Shown: positions 27,922 to 36,790 of the stretch, one piece after another
Numbering within the stretch: position 1 is the first letter of the stretch
Layout: each line of letters starts with the position of its first letter
NCBI GenBank assembly: GCA_965229695.1
Contig: OZ245921.1
Coordinates: 1,488,001 to 1,552,000, forward strand
Length of the DNA stretch: 64,000 nucleotides
Reading direction: 5' to 3'
Source: JANSYL01 sp965229695
Lineage (GTDB): Bacteria; Pseudomonadota; Alphaproteobacteria; Rhodobacterales; Rhodobacteraceae
The notes under the pieces: model-generated
The model's input: only the letters and a program-made list of their open reading frames with translations
Database searches by the model: none
Told to the model about the DNA's origin: nothing
Made by a program: the position numbers and the translations under genes

Positions 27922-28758
27922 TCAGGCGAAACGCTCGATCAATTGCCCCAAGCGTTCGAGTTTCTTCAGCGAATCTTCCTTCGCAGTAAGGCCCGCCGCG
28001 ATGACAATGGCGTTACACACCGTCATGGGCACGGTCAGGGTCTGAAACGCGTCCGGATCTCCGGATCGGGGCGCGGCCAGCAGGTGATCAGGCCGCGGCG
28101 ACAATAGCGCCCCCGACTTGCCCGAAATGATGATTGTCTTGGCCCCGGCCTCGCGCGCAGTTTCAATCAGCGCGGCATAGGCCCTCGGCGGTCGTCGAAA
28201 CGCAAAACTCAGCACGACATCTTGCGACCCAAGGCCAAGCATCTGTTCAGCCAAGCCGCGTGGATCGGTTTCAAGCTGTTCGACATCCTTGCCAAAGCGA
28301 CGGAACCGCTTGACCATCATCAGTGCAAGAACTTCGGCATTGCCATATCCGTAAACGAAGATGCGGTTGGCCCCCATCAACAGCTTCGCAATATTGGCGA
28401 TTTGGTCGGGCTTGATGAACTCTTCGATGCCAGACAGCGCCTGGGCCTCTACCCGCGCGAGCTTGCCCAGCACGGTGTCAGAACCCGTTTCGGAAATCGT
28501 CTTTTCAAACCGTGTCGCCGTTTCGCGCGTCGCGATGAATTCCTCTCTCAAGGCGTCACGGAATGTCGCGTAGCTTTCATAGCCAAGCTTCTTTGCAAGG
28601 CGGGATGCCGTGGCCTCGTGCACGCCGACAGCGCGCGCCAACTCATTGGCCGTGCCCAAGGCCGCCTGCGTGGGGCTTTCGATCACCGTTTCCACCAACT
28701 TGCGTTCGCTGGGCGTGAGCGTTGGTGCTTGATCTGAGATTTTATCGATGAGGGACAT
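27922..28758 (-). CDS. MurR/RpiR-family transcriptional regulator
   Basis: This 278-aa regulator has an N-terminal HTH_6 domain (LTPSERKLVETVIESPTQAALGTANELARAVGVHEATASRLAKKLGY) and a C-terminal SIS sugar-phosphate-binding domain (ANRIFVYGYGNAEVLALMM ... TIIISGKSGALLSP). The family responds to phosphosugars. ATG at 28756-28758 has AAGGGTGG just upstream. It is first in the ABC operon and is the likely ligand-responsive controller. Confidence 0.9.
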   Translation of the reverse strand: MSLIDKISDQAPTLTPSERKLVETVIESPTQAALGTANELARAVGVHEATASRLAKKLGYESYATFRDALREEFIATRETATRFEKTISETGSDTVLGKLARVEAQALSGIEEFIKPDQIANIAKLLMGANRIFVYGYGNAEVLALMMVKRFRRFGKDVEQLETDPRGLAEQMLGLGSQDVVLSFAFRRPPRAYAALIETAREAGAKTIIISGKSGALLSPRPDHLLAAPRSGDPDAFQTLTVPMTVCNAIVIAAGLTAKEDSLKKLERLGQLIERFA

Positions 28759-29067
28759 GCAAACCACCCTTGAATTGCGTGTAGTCTTGCGTGATTCTAC
28801 TGAATATGCAAGTTCTCTTGCATTGCAATCATTTGCGAAACACTTCGAAGTTCCTAATCAACTGAAAAGCCTACACGCTCTTCAACGATAGCGCCGAAAG
28901 GGCCGAGCGCATTCGTCAGATGTTTGATACCTTACCGACAGTCACTAAACCAAAGAGACGCTACATCAAAAGGGGAGGTTCTACCGTCGCAGGCAACCAG
29001 GCCCAAGGAATGCAAGCACAGGATTGGACGCGAGTCGCCGTGTTGCTGTGAAGTACTCCGGTAGTTC
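28759..29067. other. intergenic region, no gene seen
   Basis: This stretch carries the promoter region of the RpiR operon (AT-rich near 28770-28860). I see no supported coding frame, RNA gene or clear repeat in it. Confidence 0.5.
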
Positions 29068-29106
29068 CAAAAGGTGCGCAGCGATCTATGAGATCATCTG
29101 CGCACC
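29068..29106 (-). terminator. rho-independent terminator
   Basis: GGTGCGCAG (29073-29081) pairs with CTGCGCACC (29098-29106), with an inner GATC/GATC pairing. On the minus strand the hairpin is followed by TTTT (29069-29072). It serves the secreted-protein gene at 29163-29780. Confidence 0.72.
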
Positions 29107-29162
29107 CTGTTTCGCTTAAGGCTCTGGCGATTTAGCGTCTGAGCCGCTTCCTTTGCCTGGGC

Positions 29163-29780
29163 TTAATTCGAGATCTCCGGGCGCTGCGCAGAAATTGTCT
29201 GCGGCGGCACAATGCTGGCACGTTCACCGGCATCAGCGCTTCCCAAATAGACCAGGATTTCAAGTTCCGGCAAATACATCTGGACATCGATCCAGGCCTC
29301 ATCCGTGTCTAGATCCGTGCGCCGTACGTTCACCGGCCATCCGACATAGCTGCAGTCTTCGACCCCAACTTCGGTCGGCGAGAGCACCTCAACCTCGGTG
29401 AAATAGCGGATTTCGAACCCGTCGCTGAACCGCGCGGTTTCTTCGATGTCCCAACGGGTATCTGGCGCAATGTCAGGCAAAGGGGCCGAATAGCTGACTG
29501 CTTCGACGCTGTCAGCGACGACTTCATCTGCGACAAGCTCCCAACTCTCGAGAACAAGCCCTGTGGGATGCATGACATATTGCCATACTTCGCCATCCTT
29601 ATGGTTGTTTTCTGTTTCCAGGATGGTGCCGTCGTTTTGGGTCTCATAGCGCACGAGCATGTCGGGGAAAGTCATGTAGACCCCATCGGTCGCGGGGCCG
29701 GTCGGGCAATCGGCCCAGGCGGCGGCCGGCAGTGCGACGGCGATCGCAAGAGCGGAAACGAAAGAATGGGAGCGGATCAT
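29163..29780 (-). CDS. secreted hypothetical protein (205 aa)
   Basis: The start at ATG 29778-29780 gives a clean signal peptide (MIRSHSFVSALAIAVALPAAAWA, cleaved before DCPTG), with AAAGGG upstream. The mature protein is acidic, beta-rich by composition, and has Cys residues near residue 25 and near residue 150 that could pair. I do not recognise a family. It has its own terminator and seems monocistronic. A periplasmic role is all that can be inferred. Confidence 0.68.
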   Translation of the reverse strand: MIRSHSFVSALAIAVALPAAAWADCPTGPATDGVYMTFPDMLVRYETQNDGTILETENNHKDGEVWQYVMHPTGLVLESWELVADEVVADSVEAVSYSAPLPDIAPDTRWDIEETARFSDGFEIRYFTEVEVLSPTEVGVEDCSYVGWPVNVRRTDLDTDEAWIDVQMYLPELEILVYLGSADAGERASIVPPQTISAQRPEISN

Positions 29781-30013
29781 TGTGAAGTACCCTTTGTTGT
29801 TTAGACTTGGAGGACTCAAAGCGATGCAGAAGATTAGACAGTCCATCTGCCACTCCTCAACGGCTCGTTCGGGTCATCATTGCCGCCTTACCAGCGGATT
29901 GTGACTATTGGTCGTTTGGTAATCTGAAATCGTTCAAAGAAATCTCAAGGAAAGCACCGAGTTTTTTCTAAAAGTCTGATTTTAATGGGAGAAATTTGCG
30001 ATCACCCGAAGAT

Positions 30014-31270
30014 CTAACAGGCTGGCGCTGCCATCAGGCCCCATCCGGTCTCTGTATCGCGCCCAGGCGTTCCCAAGTCGCGGCTGTTTGTGCGCAGAAA
30101 CTGTCTGACGCTGTTCGCCGATCCAACACCGCGCGCTGTAAGCCGAGCGATCAAGGCAGAGGCGATAGGTGCAGCGTAGCTTGTTCCGCTTGCATATCGA
30201 CCACCGTCATCGCCATCCGCGACAAACACATCGACGCCCGGTGCGGCGATTTCAATGTTGGTCCCAAAACTCGCCCGCCGGAACCTTCGAAGGGCAGCGT
30301 CGACCGCCGTGACAGCGATGACATCTGTCGCGGCGGCAGGGTAGAGAGCCGAGTTGGAGTTGGTGTTACCCGCCGCAGCGATGAGAATTGGACCAAGCCG
30401 CGCAGCTTCCACCAGCAATCGGTCGAAAACGGTGTTGGGCGGTCCCGCGAAGCTCATGTTGATCACGTCCGCGCCGTTTCTCACCAATGTGTCGATCCCA
30501 CCAGAGAGACGATCAATATCTGCACCTGGGCTGCCCGATTCATTGGCAAATGCGGATACCGCGACCAGGCGTGCCCCTGTGGCAAAGCCGTTTAGGGCGC
30601 CCGCCGGATCATCCCCAACAAGCAACGCCGCAACAGCGGTGCCGTGATCGGCTGCGACGGCCCGATCTCCTGGGACCAAGGTTGATAGCACCGTGACACT
30701 CGCGGCGGAGAGCGCGGGGTGGGCCGCGTGGACCGGTCCATCGATCATCCCGATTGTCACGCTGGAGCGCAGGCGGCAGGAACCGGCAGTTTCACCAAGT
30801 AGGCTTGCCGCATAAAGCCGGGGCGCTGAGCTCTGGGCAAAGCGATAAACTGCATTCAGGTCAACCACGGTTTCCGGCGCGGCCTGCGCCAAGGATTGAC
30901 GCGCTTGGCTTAGGTTGAGCCGATTGCGAAAATCATAGATGCGAAGCTCGCCATTCAAAGCTGGCAAAGGACGGATTCGAAGCAGCTGCGCGCCGGCTGC
31001 AAGCAGTTGAGTGTTTGCAATGTCCATAGCGGTAGCTGGACCAAACACGGCGTATTCGGGACGACCTCGAAACTGGGCCACATCCAGGCCAGCTCGATCA
31101 TCCCGAAAGGCCGTATCGCTTCGGTCATCAGATGGTGCGCGCTCAGTTGGTGCGGGCGGTGTCCCAGGTCGACCCGTTTGAGCGAGCGCCTCTGGTGCAA
31201 GATGACACAAGACGGCCAGGGTCCAGGCCGCAGCCGCGCAAAGGTTTCGCCAATAACTCAGATCACTCAT
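30014..31270 (-). CDS. S8 family (subtilisin-like) serine protease, secreted
   Basis: A 418-aa protein with a signal peptide (to about residue 31), a proline-rich linker, a propeptide-like segment (about residues 84-145) and an S8 catalytic domain. The triad is visible: Asp177 (TIGMIDGPV), His209 (ADHGTAVA) and Ser364 (SGTSYAAP), with oxyanion Asn302 (AAAGN). Only one cysteine pair is likely (Cys165 and the C-terminal Cys). Its ATG overlaps the anti-sigma stop by 4 bp, so sigma, anti-sigma and protease form one operon. Confidence 0.88.
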   Translation of the reverse strand: MSDLSYWRNLCAAAAWTLAVLCHLAPEALAQTGRPGTPPAPTERAPSDDRSDTAFRDDRAGLDVAQFRGRPEYAVFGPATAMDIANTQLLAAGAQLLRIRPLPALNGELRIYDFRNRLNLSQARQSLAQAAPETVVDLNAVYRFAQSSAPRLYAASLLGETAGSCRLRSSVTIGMIDGPVHAAHPALSAASVTVLSTLVPGDRAVAADHGTAVAALLVGDDPAGALNGFATGARLVAVSAFANESGSPGADIDRLSGGIDTLVRNGADVINMSFAGPPNTVFDRLLVEAARLGPILIAAAGNTNSNSALYPAAATDVIAVTAVDAALRRFRRASFGTNIEIAAPGVDVFVADGDDGGRYASGTSYAAPIASALIARLTARGVGSANSVRQFLRTNSRDLGTPGRDTETGWGLMAAPAC

Positions 31271-31821
31271 TGCAAGCTTTCGACAATACCCGTTTCCCTC
31301 AGAGCTGCCTGCGCCTCATCCACGTCAACGCCCTCAAGCGGCGCAAGGCCGTAGAGGCCAAGTGCTGACGGGCCCGCGACGATCTCAAGCCCCGCGGCCA
31401 ATAGGCTGGCCCGTAGATCGGCTTCGGTGACGCCCGGCAGAAAACTCACGGTGATCGCGGCTTCGGTCCCGTCCACCAATTGGTAGGTGGCGGCGTCATC
31501 GCCTGGCGCCACCAGGAGCAGACCCTGGATAATGGTAACAGCCAGCAAGACAGCCGCTGCGATCTGCCAGATCCGGGGCGGTCGGCTCAGGTTCGCCGGT
31601 GTCTGGCTGTCGAGTTTGGCCATCAACTGCGATAGCCCGACCTCTCCCGGGCTGTTCACCTCCTCGGCTTGCATGTGATCTCGAAGTGACGTGAGCAGAT
31701 CAAGCTCCGTGCGAAGCTCGGCATCCTCAGCCAGGGCCGCCTCAACGGTCGTGCGCTCCTCGGCCTCCAGCGTGCCATTCACGTAGAATGGCAGTAGTTC
31801 GACAATCTCATTCCGTGTCAT
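31267..31821 (-). CDS. anti-sigma factor, single-TM
   Basis: A 184-aa protein. Residues 1-75 form a cytoplasmic helical anti-sigma-like domain (MTRNEIVELLPFYVNGTL ... AALAEDAELRTELDLL) without the zinc HxxxCxxC motif. One membrane helix follows (WQIAAAVLLAVTIIQGLLLV), then a periplasmic domain of about 75 residues. ATG at 31819-31821 has GGGAGGGTGG upstream and overlaps the sigma stop (ATGA). The periplasmic domain resembles the propeptide-like part of the downstream protease (see findings). Confidence 0.78.
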   Translation of the reverse strand: MTRNEIVELLPFYVNGTLEAEERTTVEAALAEDAELRTELDLLTSLRDHMQAEEVNSPGEVGLSQLMAKLDSQTPANLSRPPRIWQIAAAVLLAVTIIQGLLLVAPGDDAATYQLVDGTEAAITVSFLPGVTEADLRASLLAAGLEIVAGPSALGLYGLAPLEGVDVDEAQAALRETGIVESLQ

Positions 31822-32366
31822 ACCACCCTCCCGAGCCGACCTTCGAGGCACCGCATCAGCAAGCGTTTCGCGTGGTGCAATCGCGACCGCACGGTCCCCT
31901 CTGCCACACCAATAACCTCCGAGATTTCTGGCGCGCTCATTTCGTCGTAAAAGGTGAGACCGACAACGCTCCGGTGCCCATCGCTGAGCGTTTCAAGGCA
32001 GGCACGCACATGCTCAGCCTCCTGGCTAGCCGCGATGCAACTGGCCATATCGGGGCTGTCATCCGCTTCTTCGGGCACCTCATCGGTCAGATCGATGCGC
32101 CCTTGGCGGCGGATGGCATCTATCGACTTTCGATATGCAATTCCAAACACCCATGTCTTCACGGCAGACCTCCCTTCAAAACGTCCGGCAGAGCGCCAGA
32201 TTTCGATGAACACGTCTTGAAGTATGTCGGCTGACTCGTGCGGATCGTTCAATTTTGACAGAATAAAGCGATACACAGATCGCTCGAGGTCACGGTAAAG
32301 CGCGGCCAAGGCGGCCTTGTCGCCATTGGCAATCCTTTCGATCAAATCCCTGTGGGACTCTGACAT
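31818..32366 (-). CDS. ECF RNA polymerase sigma factor
   Basis: A 182-aa sigma-70 family protein with region 2 (VYRFILSKLNDPHESADILQDVFIEIWRSA ... AVKTWVFGIAYRKSIDAIRRQ) and region 4 (LSDGHRSVVGLTFYDEMSAPEISEVIGVAEGTVRSRLHHAKRLL), the minimal ECF layout. ATG at 32364-32366 (MSESHRD) is preferred to one ten codons upstream. It is first gene of an operon with its anti-sigma factor and a protease. The divergent acidic secreted protein is a possible target. Confidence 0.92.
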   Translation of the reverse strand: MSESHRDLIERIANGDKAALAALYRDLERSVYRFILSKLNDPHESADILQDVFIEIWRSAGRFEGRSAVKTWVFGIAYRKSIDAIRRQGRIDLTDEVPEEADDSPDMASCIAASQEAEHVRACLETLSDGHRSVVGLTFYDEMSAPEISEVIGVAEGTVRSRLHHAKRLLMRCLEGRLGRVV

Positions 32367-32648
32367 ATGCGCTGCCTTCACTGGTACTGCGTCCATGGCT
32401 CGGTCGCAAAGACCGACCCCGGCCCGAATGATCGGGGATCACATTGACCGAATGAAAAGCACAAGTACCCGCCTGCTGTCGATGCCCCTTCGAGCGTATG
32501 TTCCGCGCGCGAAGCCGATCGCCCAACAGGTGTCAAAAATCGGCAATCAGAAAAAAAGGAAAAAAAGTTTGAACGGTTCTGACGGGCCACCCGACCCACG
32601 GATGTAACCAGCGCCGTTCCGGTGCACATCCAAGAAAGGAAATATCAA

Positions 32649-33044
32649 ATGAAACCGTTCCAAATCTTCAGCTACGCCCTCATCGGCATGTCGATCACCG
32701 TCGCTCAACCTGCCTTTGCGCAAGACCGCGGCGCAAGCTCGAGCGAGACCCGGGAAGAAACGGGCGACTCCGCACGTGAAGAGCGGGAAGCCCAGCGCGA
32801 GGAGGATCGCGGCGGACGGGACGAAGACGGCTCGCGCGGCGATGCCGAACCCTTGAGTGCGGTTGAGCAGGGCGCTGTCCCCGTCCGCCGCGTCGGAACA
32901 CGCAACACCCATACCTCTGGCGATCCGATTTCGACGGAAGAGTTGGAACTGACCTGTGGAGAGGGCGGCTGGCTCGAAACCTGGCTGGAAGATGCGGACG
33001 GCAACCCGATCCCGGGCACCTACGAATACTACTGCTTGGACTAA
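32649..33044 (+). CDS. small secreted acidic protein
   Basis: This 131-aa protein has a signal peptide (MKPFQIFSYALIGMSITVAQPAFA, then QDRG), then a very charged, probably disordered stretch of about 50 residues rich in E, R, D and G. A short folded C-terminal part contains two Cys (ELTCGEGG ... YEYYCLD). AAGGAAAT precedes the ATG. It is transcribed divergently from the ECF sigma operon across a 282-bp gap. The family is unknown to me. Confidence 0.7.
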   Translation: MKPFQIFSYALIGMSITVAQPAFAQDRGASSSETREETGDSAREEREAQREEDRGGRDEDGSRGDAEPLSAVEQGAVPVRRVGTRNTHTSGDPISTEELELTCGEGGWLETWLEDADGNPIPGTYEYYCLD

Positions 33045-33323
33045 CCCGGACGGCTTTTGGTGGGTCTTCAAAAAAGGCGCCAGCAAGTGCAGAGCGTCGT
33101 CAGGTCATCTGGCGGCGCTCTAATCCTGCGGTTCGAAATCGGGCGTGTGTGTTAGTTGAAAACGTAATGTTGATGTGAAAGCGCACACGGTCTGTCACAA
33201 GCGTTAAATGGATCGCCCCAGTTGTGCCCTCGATTGTGCCGGTGGCCCCTGTGATCATTGACTGAGCAGATTCAGCGAACGTCGGCAATGTAAGATGAGG
33301 CGGCTGCATCCAGGCGAAGTGTC

Positions 33324-33349
33324 CAATGTCCGTTTTGGGCCGGCATTGC
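33324..33349. repeat. intergenic repeat fragment (AATGTCCGTTTTGGGCC type)
   Basis: A fragment of the dispersed repeat family also seen at 8.1, 43.4, 44.6 and 55.3 kb. The surrounding 33045-33505 interval shows no gene that I would support. Confidence 0.4.
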
Positions 33350-33505
33350 TTTCAATCAGGCGCCTGAAAGTCCAGATGTTGCACTGCTCCAGCGGCCTGC
33401 TTTGAACGCTATGCGCCGTTCAATTGTACCGAGATTGGCATCCCAAAGGCCTTTGCCTATTATCGAACCGGCTAAATACCCTAAATATCGTTTACGGATG
33501 TTGCC

Positions 33506-33979
33506 TTGAAGCAAACTATTACCTTTGCCCGCCTGTCAGAAATTGAACCGAACGAAATCGCGGCGCACATGTCTGACCCTCGCGTGGCGGAGCACATGCC
33601 GCTTTTGACATGCGAGTGGGATGCAGCGGTTGCGACAAAATTTGTTGCACAGAAGGAAGAATGTTGGGAACGCGATGGGTTGGGCCATTGGGCGATTTTG
33701 GCCAACGGGCGATATGTTGGCTGGGGCGGCTTCCAGAAGGAAGGTGATGAGTGGGACTTCGGGCTGGTTTTGCGGCCCGAAGCCTTCGGCCTTGGAGCAC
33801 GCATTTCACGAAAAGCGCTTGATTTCGCCGCTGCCGATGCCCGCCTACCCTATGTGACCTTCTTGTTGCCACCATCTCGAAAGAACTTGGGGGCTCTGGA
33901 AAGACTAGGCGCGGTTCAGGTTGGTGAGATTGAGTACGAAGGGGCGACGTTCCTTAAGTTTCGGCTTGAGACTGAGTGA
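33506..33979 (+). CDS. GNAT-family N-acetyltransferase
   Basis: A 157-aa GNAT protein (HWAILANGRYVGWGGFQKE, WDFGLVLRPEAFGLGARISRKALDFA with the acetyl-CoA-binding turn, then NLGALERLGAVQVGE). The C-terminal NxxAxxxLxxxGF-like motif is typical of the RimJ/RimL branch. The start is TTG (33506-33508) because no ATG or GTG fits and the domain begins there. Substrate is unknown. It stands alone. Confidence 0.75.
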   Translation: MKQTITFARLSEIEPNEIAAHMSDPRVAEHMPLLTCEWDAAVATKFVAQKEECWERDGLGHWAILANGRYVGWGGFQKEGDEWDFGLVLRPEAFGLGARISRKALDFAAADARLPYVTFLLPPSRKNLGALERLGAVQVGEIEYEGATFLKFRLETE

Positions 33980-34126
33980 CTGCTTCACTCGGCGGGCCAG
34001 ACCTAAGTCCTTAGTCAAGTCTTGCAGGGGCAGCGAACGGCAACTCTGGCGTGCTGTGCTGCAGCGTGGTGAACCTTGGGCCAGCGGCAGCACGGAGCCG
34101 ACAACATCAAACTTTGCCAAGTGAGG

Positions 34127-34321
34127 CTACCGCCCCAGAAGCGATCGCAGTTTCTCAACCAACCAGGCATATTTGGGATGCGTCTCTTGCAAAGGGCAGG
34201 CCTGCGCCAGCGCGGCTTGCCTCCGATGCCTCGCTCCGTAGCACCGTGTTTCAAAAGAACCAGCCCAGGGATGAAGGTCGAGGGCAATCAGGGTTGCATA
34301 ATCGTAGTAAGTCATCAGCAT
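34127..34321 (-). CDS. small hypothetical protein divergent to the WYL regulator
   Basis: A 64-aa frame starting MLMTYYDYATLIALDLHPWAG, with GAGG shortly before either ATG. The frame is open further upstream, but that part lies in the operator-like region, so the short form is preferred. The sequence is basic and aromatic and matches no family I know. Its head-to-head position with a WYL regulator suggests that it is the regulator's target. Confidence 0.42.
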   Translation of the reverse strand: MLMTYYDYATLIALDLHPWAGSFETRCYGARHRRQAALAQACPLQETHPKYAWLVEKLRSLLGR

Positions 34322-34360
34322 GCCTCGGTATCCTGTGCAAAGACCCTGGCGGATCGCTCC

Positions 34361-34398
34361 TGACACGGCGTTGTCAGTGGATATGTCTATGATGTCAG
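34361..34398. promoter_or_regulatory. putative WYL-regulator operator
   Basis: TGACA (34361-34365) and TGTCA (34372-34376) form an inverted repeat with a 6-bp spacer. TGTCAGT recurs in direct orientation exactly 21 bp later (34393-34399). The site lies midway between two divergent genes. Confidence 0.45.
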
Positions 34399-34423
34399 TA
34401 GTCACGCCGACCTGGGTATTCGC

Positions 34424-35128
34424 ATGAGCAAATCGAACCGACTTTTTGAGATTATCCAAATCCTTCGCGCCGCCGATGGCCCAATACGCGCGGTGGATTT
34501 GGCCAATCAACTCGAGGTGTCTGTCAGGACCACCTATCGTGACGTCGCAGCGCTCCAGGCGATGCGCACGCCGATCGAGGGTGAACCAGGCATTGGGTAT
34601 GTTCTGCGCAGAGGCTATGACCTACCACCGCTTAACTTCGATGAAGAGGAGGTGGAGGCGCTTCGTGTTGGCCTCTGCATGTTGAGTCGATCTGGCGACC
34701 GTGCGTTGCGCCGAGCAGCAGAAAGAATAGCCAGCAAAATCGACGCGCTTCAGGTGCCTGCTGCTTGGCTACAGGTATCCCCTTGGGGGGCGCCCGACGA
34801 TGATCCAGAACTGGGTTGCGTCTCCAAAGCGATGCTACGCGCCGCAGTCCGAGAAGAACGAGGTCTCAGGATTGAGTATGAGGACGCAGTCGGCGTGCGC
34901 ACGACAAGGGAAATCCGCCCAATAGCCGTGGTTTACCACATTGACGCGGTCCTACTGGCAGCGTGGTGCGAATTGCGTGGCGCTCTTCGCCATTTTCGAA
35001 CCGATCGAATCTACGCGTGCGAGCACACAGGTGCTACGTTCGCCGGACAGGGAGAGGTTCTTCGACAGATATGGTCCGAACAGAGCTATTGGGATCATGG
35101 CGAAGATCGACCTATCGAGCTCTCTTGA
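34424..35128 (+). CDS. YafY-type transcriptional regulator (HTH-11 + WYL domain)
   Basis: A 234-aa protein with an N-terminal DeoR-like HTH (MSKSNRLFEIIQILRAADGP, then DLANQLEVSVRTTYRDVAAL) and a C-terminal WYL domain (RGLRIEYEDAVGVRTTREIRPIAVVYHIDAVLLAAWCELRGALRHFRTDRI). WYL domains sense nucleic acid or nucleotide-like ligands. The expected W-Y-L triplet is present in altered form (V-Y-H), as in many YafY proteins. Likely autoregulated through the repeats at 34361-34398. Confidence 0.85.
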   Translation: MSKSNRLFEIIQILRAADGPIRAVDLANQLEVSVRTTYRDVAALQAMRTPIEGEPGIGYVLRRGYDLPPLNFDEEEVEALRVGLCMLSRSGDRALRRAAERIASKIDALQVPAAWLQVSPWGAPDDDPELGCVSKAMLRAAVREERGLRIEYEDAVGVRTTREIRPIAVVYHIDAVLLAAWCELRGALRHFRTDRIYACEHTGATFAGQGEVLRQIWSEQSYWDHGEDRPIELS

Positions 35129-35437
35129 ATGCGCGCGTTCCGCTAAACAACTTCGGTGCTGCATCCCGACGCCTTTGCTGCGTCATGGGCGCAAAAATAC
35201 AGAATTCAGGCCGCGTTCCGATCAAAGTTTCGACACATGCCGGAGCTAAATCTGAGCAGCAATGAAAAGGCAAATGGCGAAGAAGCCAACAATAGCAGAG
35301 CAGCGAGCCAATGTGCACACCAGCAAGAGCCATCAGCGCTGATAGGCTTGCTTCGGCAGCCTCGGCTCATTTCGACCGAACTGAGAAACAGAACTTCGCC
35401 CGAGCTAAGCTCTTGGCAAGGCTCCGCGGGTAGGCAC

Positions 35438-36790
35438 ATGTATGCTGATTATCAGATAATCGATGCGCAAGAACCCGCGAGACGTTTGCTGAAAAACATC
35501 CGCGACTACTCCCGCGCCGTCGTGACATTGACCTTTCAGCGGCAAAGCATCTTCGTCGCTATCGCTCTCTTGACTGGTTGGTTCTTCGTTCCCTGGAAAG
35601 CCGCGCTGTTCTTCTCAGTTTGTATGCTCTGCGAGTATTTTGACCTCAAGCTGGCTAGCAAGGTTGAGAAAATCGAAGACAGCGACCAGCGAGCAACCAA
35701 CCTCGCGTTCGCGGGCTTCATTGGAAACACGATTTTGAGCGCTCTCGCGATATGCACCTATGCAGTTTGGGTCGGCATAACCGAAGACGGTTCTGGGAAG
35801 TTTACAGCTTTGTTCTGCCTCTTCGCGGCAGCGCTCTACGCGGCGATGCGCAACCATCATATCGCCAATGCTCTTGCAATTCGATTGACGCTCTATGGTG
35901 TTTCGTTTCTCGCAATCACAGCACATGACCTCTGGGTCTATCGGCCGCCGCTGTCGTCCGAGATGTGGCTTCAGTTCTTTACGATTGTCTTCGTTATGTA
36001 TTTCCTCATCGATTGCTCGTTGGGGTTTCTGAACATGTACCGACAGGACTTGAAACGGCTCGAAGACCTTCAGATCGAACATGACCGCGCAAAGGCCGCG
36101 CTAGTCCACAAATCCGAGTTCGTCTCAGTCGTCAGCCATGAGCTTCGAACGCCATTGACCTCAATCAAAGGCTCCCTCGAACTCATCAATACAGGCAAAT
36201 TTGGCGAGATGTCTTCGGAGGCAAACTCGCTTCTTCAGCTTGCGGGCCGAAACTCGAGTCGACTGGCGTCATTGGTTGATGATCTGCTCGATATCCAGAA
36301 GATTGATGCGGGCAAACTTTGCCTGAAGAAGCAAAGGGTCGAAGTTTCCACACTACTCGCAGACGCTTTGGAGTCCCATCAAGGCCTCGCCCAGCAATAT
36401 AGCGTTACACTAAATCTGAAAGATGAGAGCACCTCTGCTTCCTACATCGAGGTCGATCCAGCACGACTCATGCAGGTCTTGGGCAACGTGATATCGAACG
36501 CGGCCAAGTTCTCGCCTGAGCAAGGGAGCGTTGATGTCTGGTTCTCCAGTGAGCTTGGAAAAATCAAGATATTCGTGCGTGACTATGGTGTGGGAATCCC
36601 AGCAGGCTCTCGCGACAAGGTCTTTGGACGATTTACGCAAATAGACTCTTCGAAGCAGCGGCAGTTCGGTGGGACTGGCCTTGGCATGAGCATTGCGCGT
36701 GAAATTGTCGAAGCTTCCGGGGGGAGTATCGACTATCATAGCAAGCTCGGCGCCGGAACCACATTTTGCATAGAGATTCCAGAAGCCTAG
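35438..36790 (+). CDS. membrane sensor histidine kinase (six-TM input domain)
   Basis: A 450-aa kinase from ATG 35438-35440. About six membrane helices (residues 35-205) form the input domain, with no large periplasmic loop, which suits a lipid or membrane signal. A short coiled coil leads to HisKA with phospho-accepting His234 (SVVSHELRTPLTS) and a complete HATPase (N box NVISNAAKFSPE, G1 DYGVGIPAG, G2 GGTGLGMSIA). The frame is open upstream for 94 codons, but that part looks unlike a protein domain. It lies upstream of the methyltransferase/acyltransferase pair and the lone receiver. Confidence 0.85.
   Translation: MYADYQIIDAQEPARRLLKNIRDYSRAVVTLTFQRQSIFVAIALLTGWFFVPWKAALFFSVCMLCEYFDLKLASKVEKIEDSDQRATNLAFAGFIGNTILSALAICTYAVWVGITEDGSGKFTALFCLFAAALYAAMRNHHIANALAIRLTLYGVSFLAITAHDLWVYRPPLSSEMWLQFFTIVFVMYFLIDCSLGFLNMYRQDLKRLEDLQIEHDRAKAALVHKSEFVSVVSHELRTPLTSIKGSLELINTGKFGEMSSEANSLLQLAGRNSSRLASLVDDLLDIQKIDAGKLCLKKQRVEVSTLLADALESHQGLAQQYSVTLNLKDESTSASYIEVDPARLMQVLGNVISNAAKFSPEQGSVDVWFSSELGKIKIFVRDYGVGIPAGSRDKVFGRFTQIDSSKQRQFGGTGLGMSIAREIVEASGGSIDYHSKLGAGTTFCIEIPEA

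Noticed and set aside
33100..33309. Minus-strand 69-aa frame in the 33045-33505 gap
   Set aside because: No Shine-Dalgarno sequence and low-complexity Thr-rich sequence; not supported as a gene.
35156..35437. 94-codon N-terminal extension of the histidine kinase
   Set aside because: Open in frame, but its composition is unlike a folded domain; ATG 35438 fits the start of the membrane domain.
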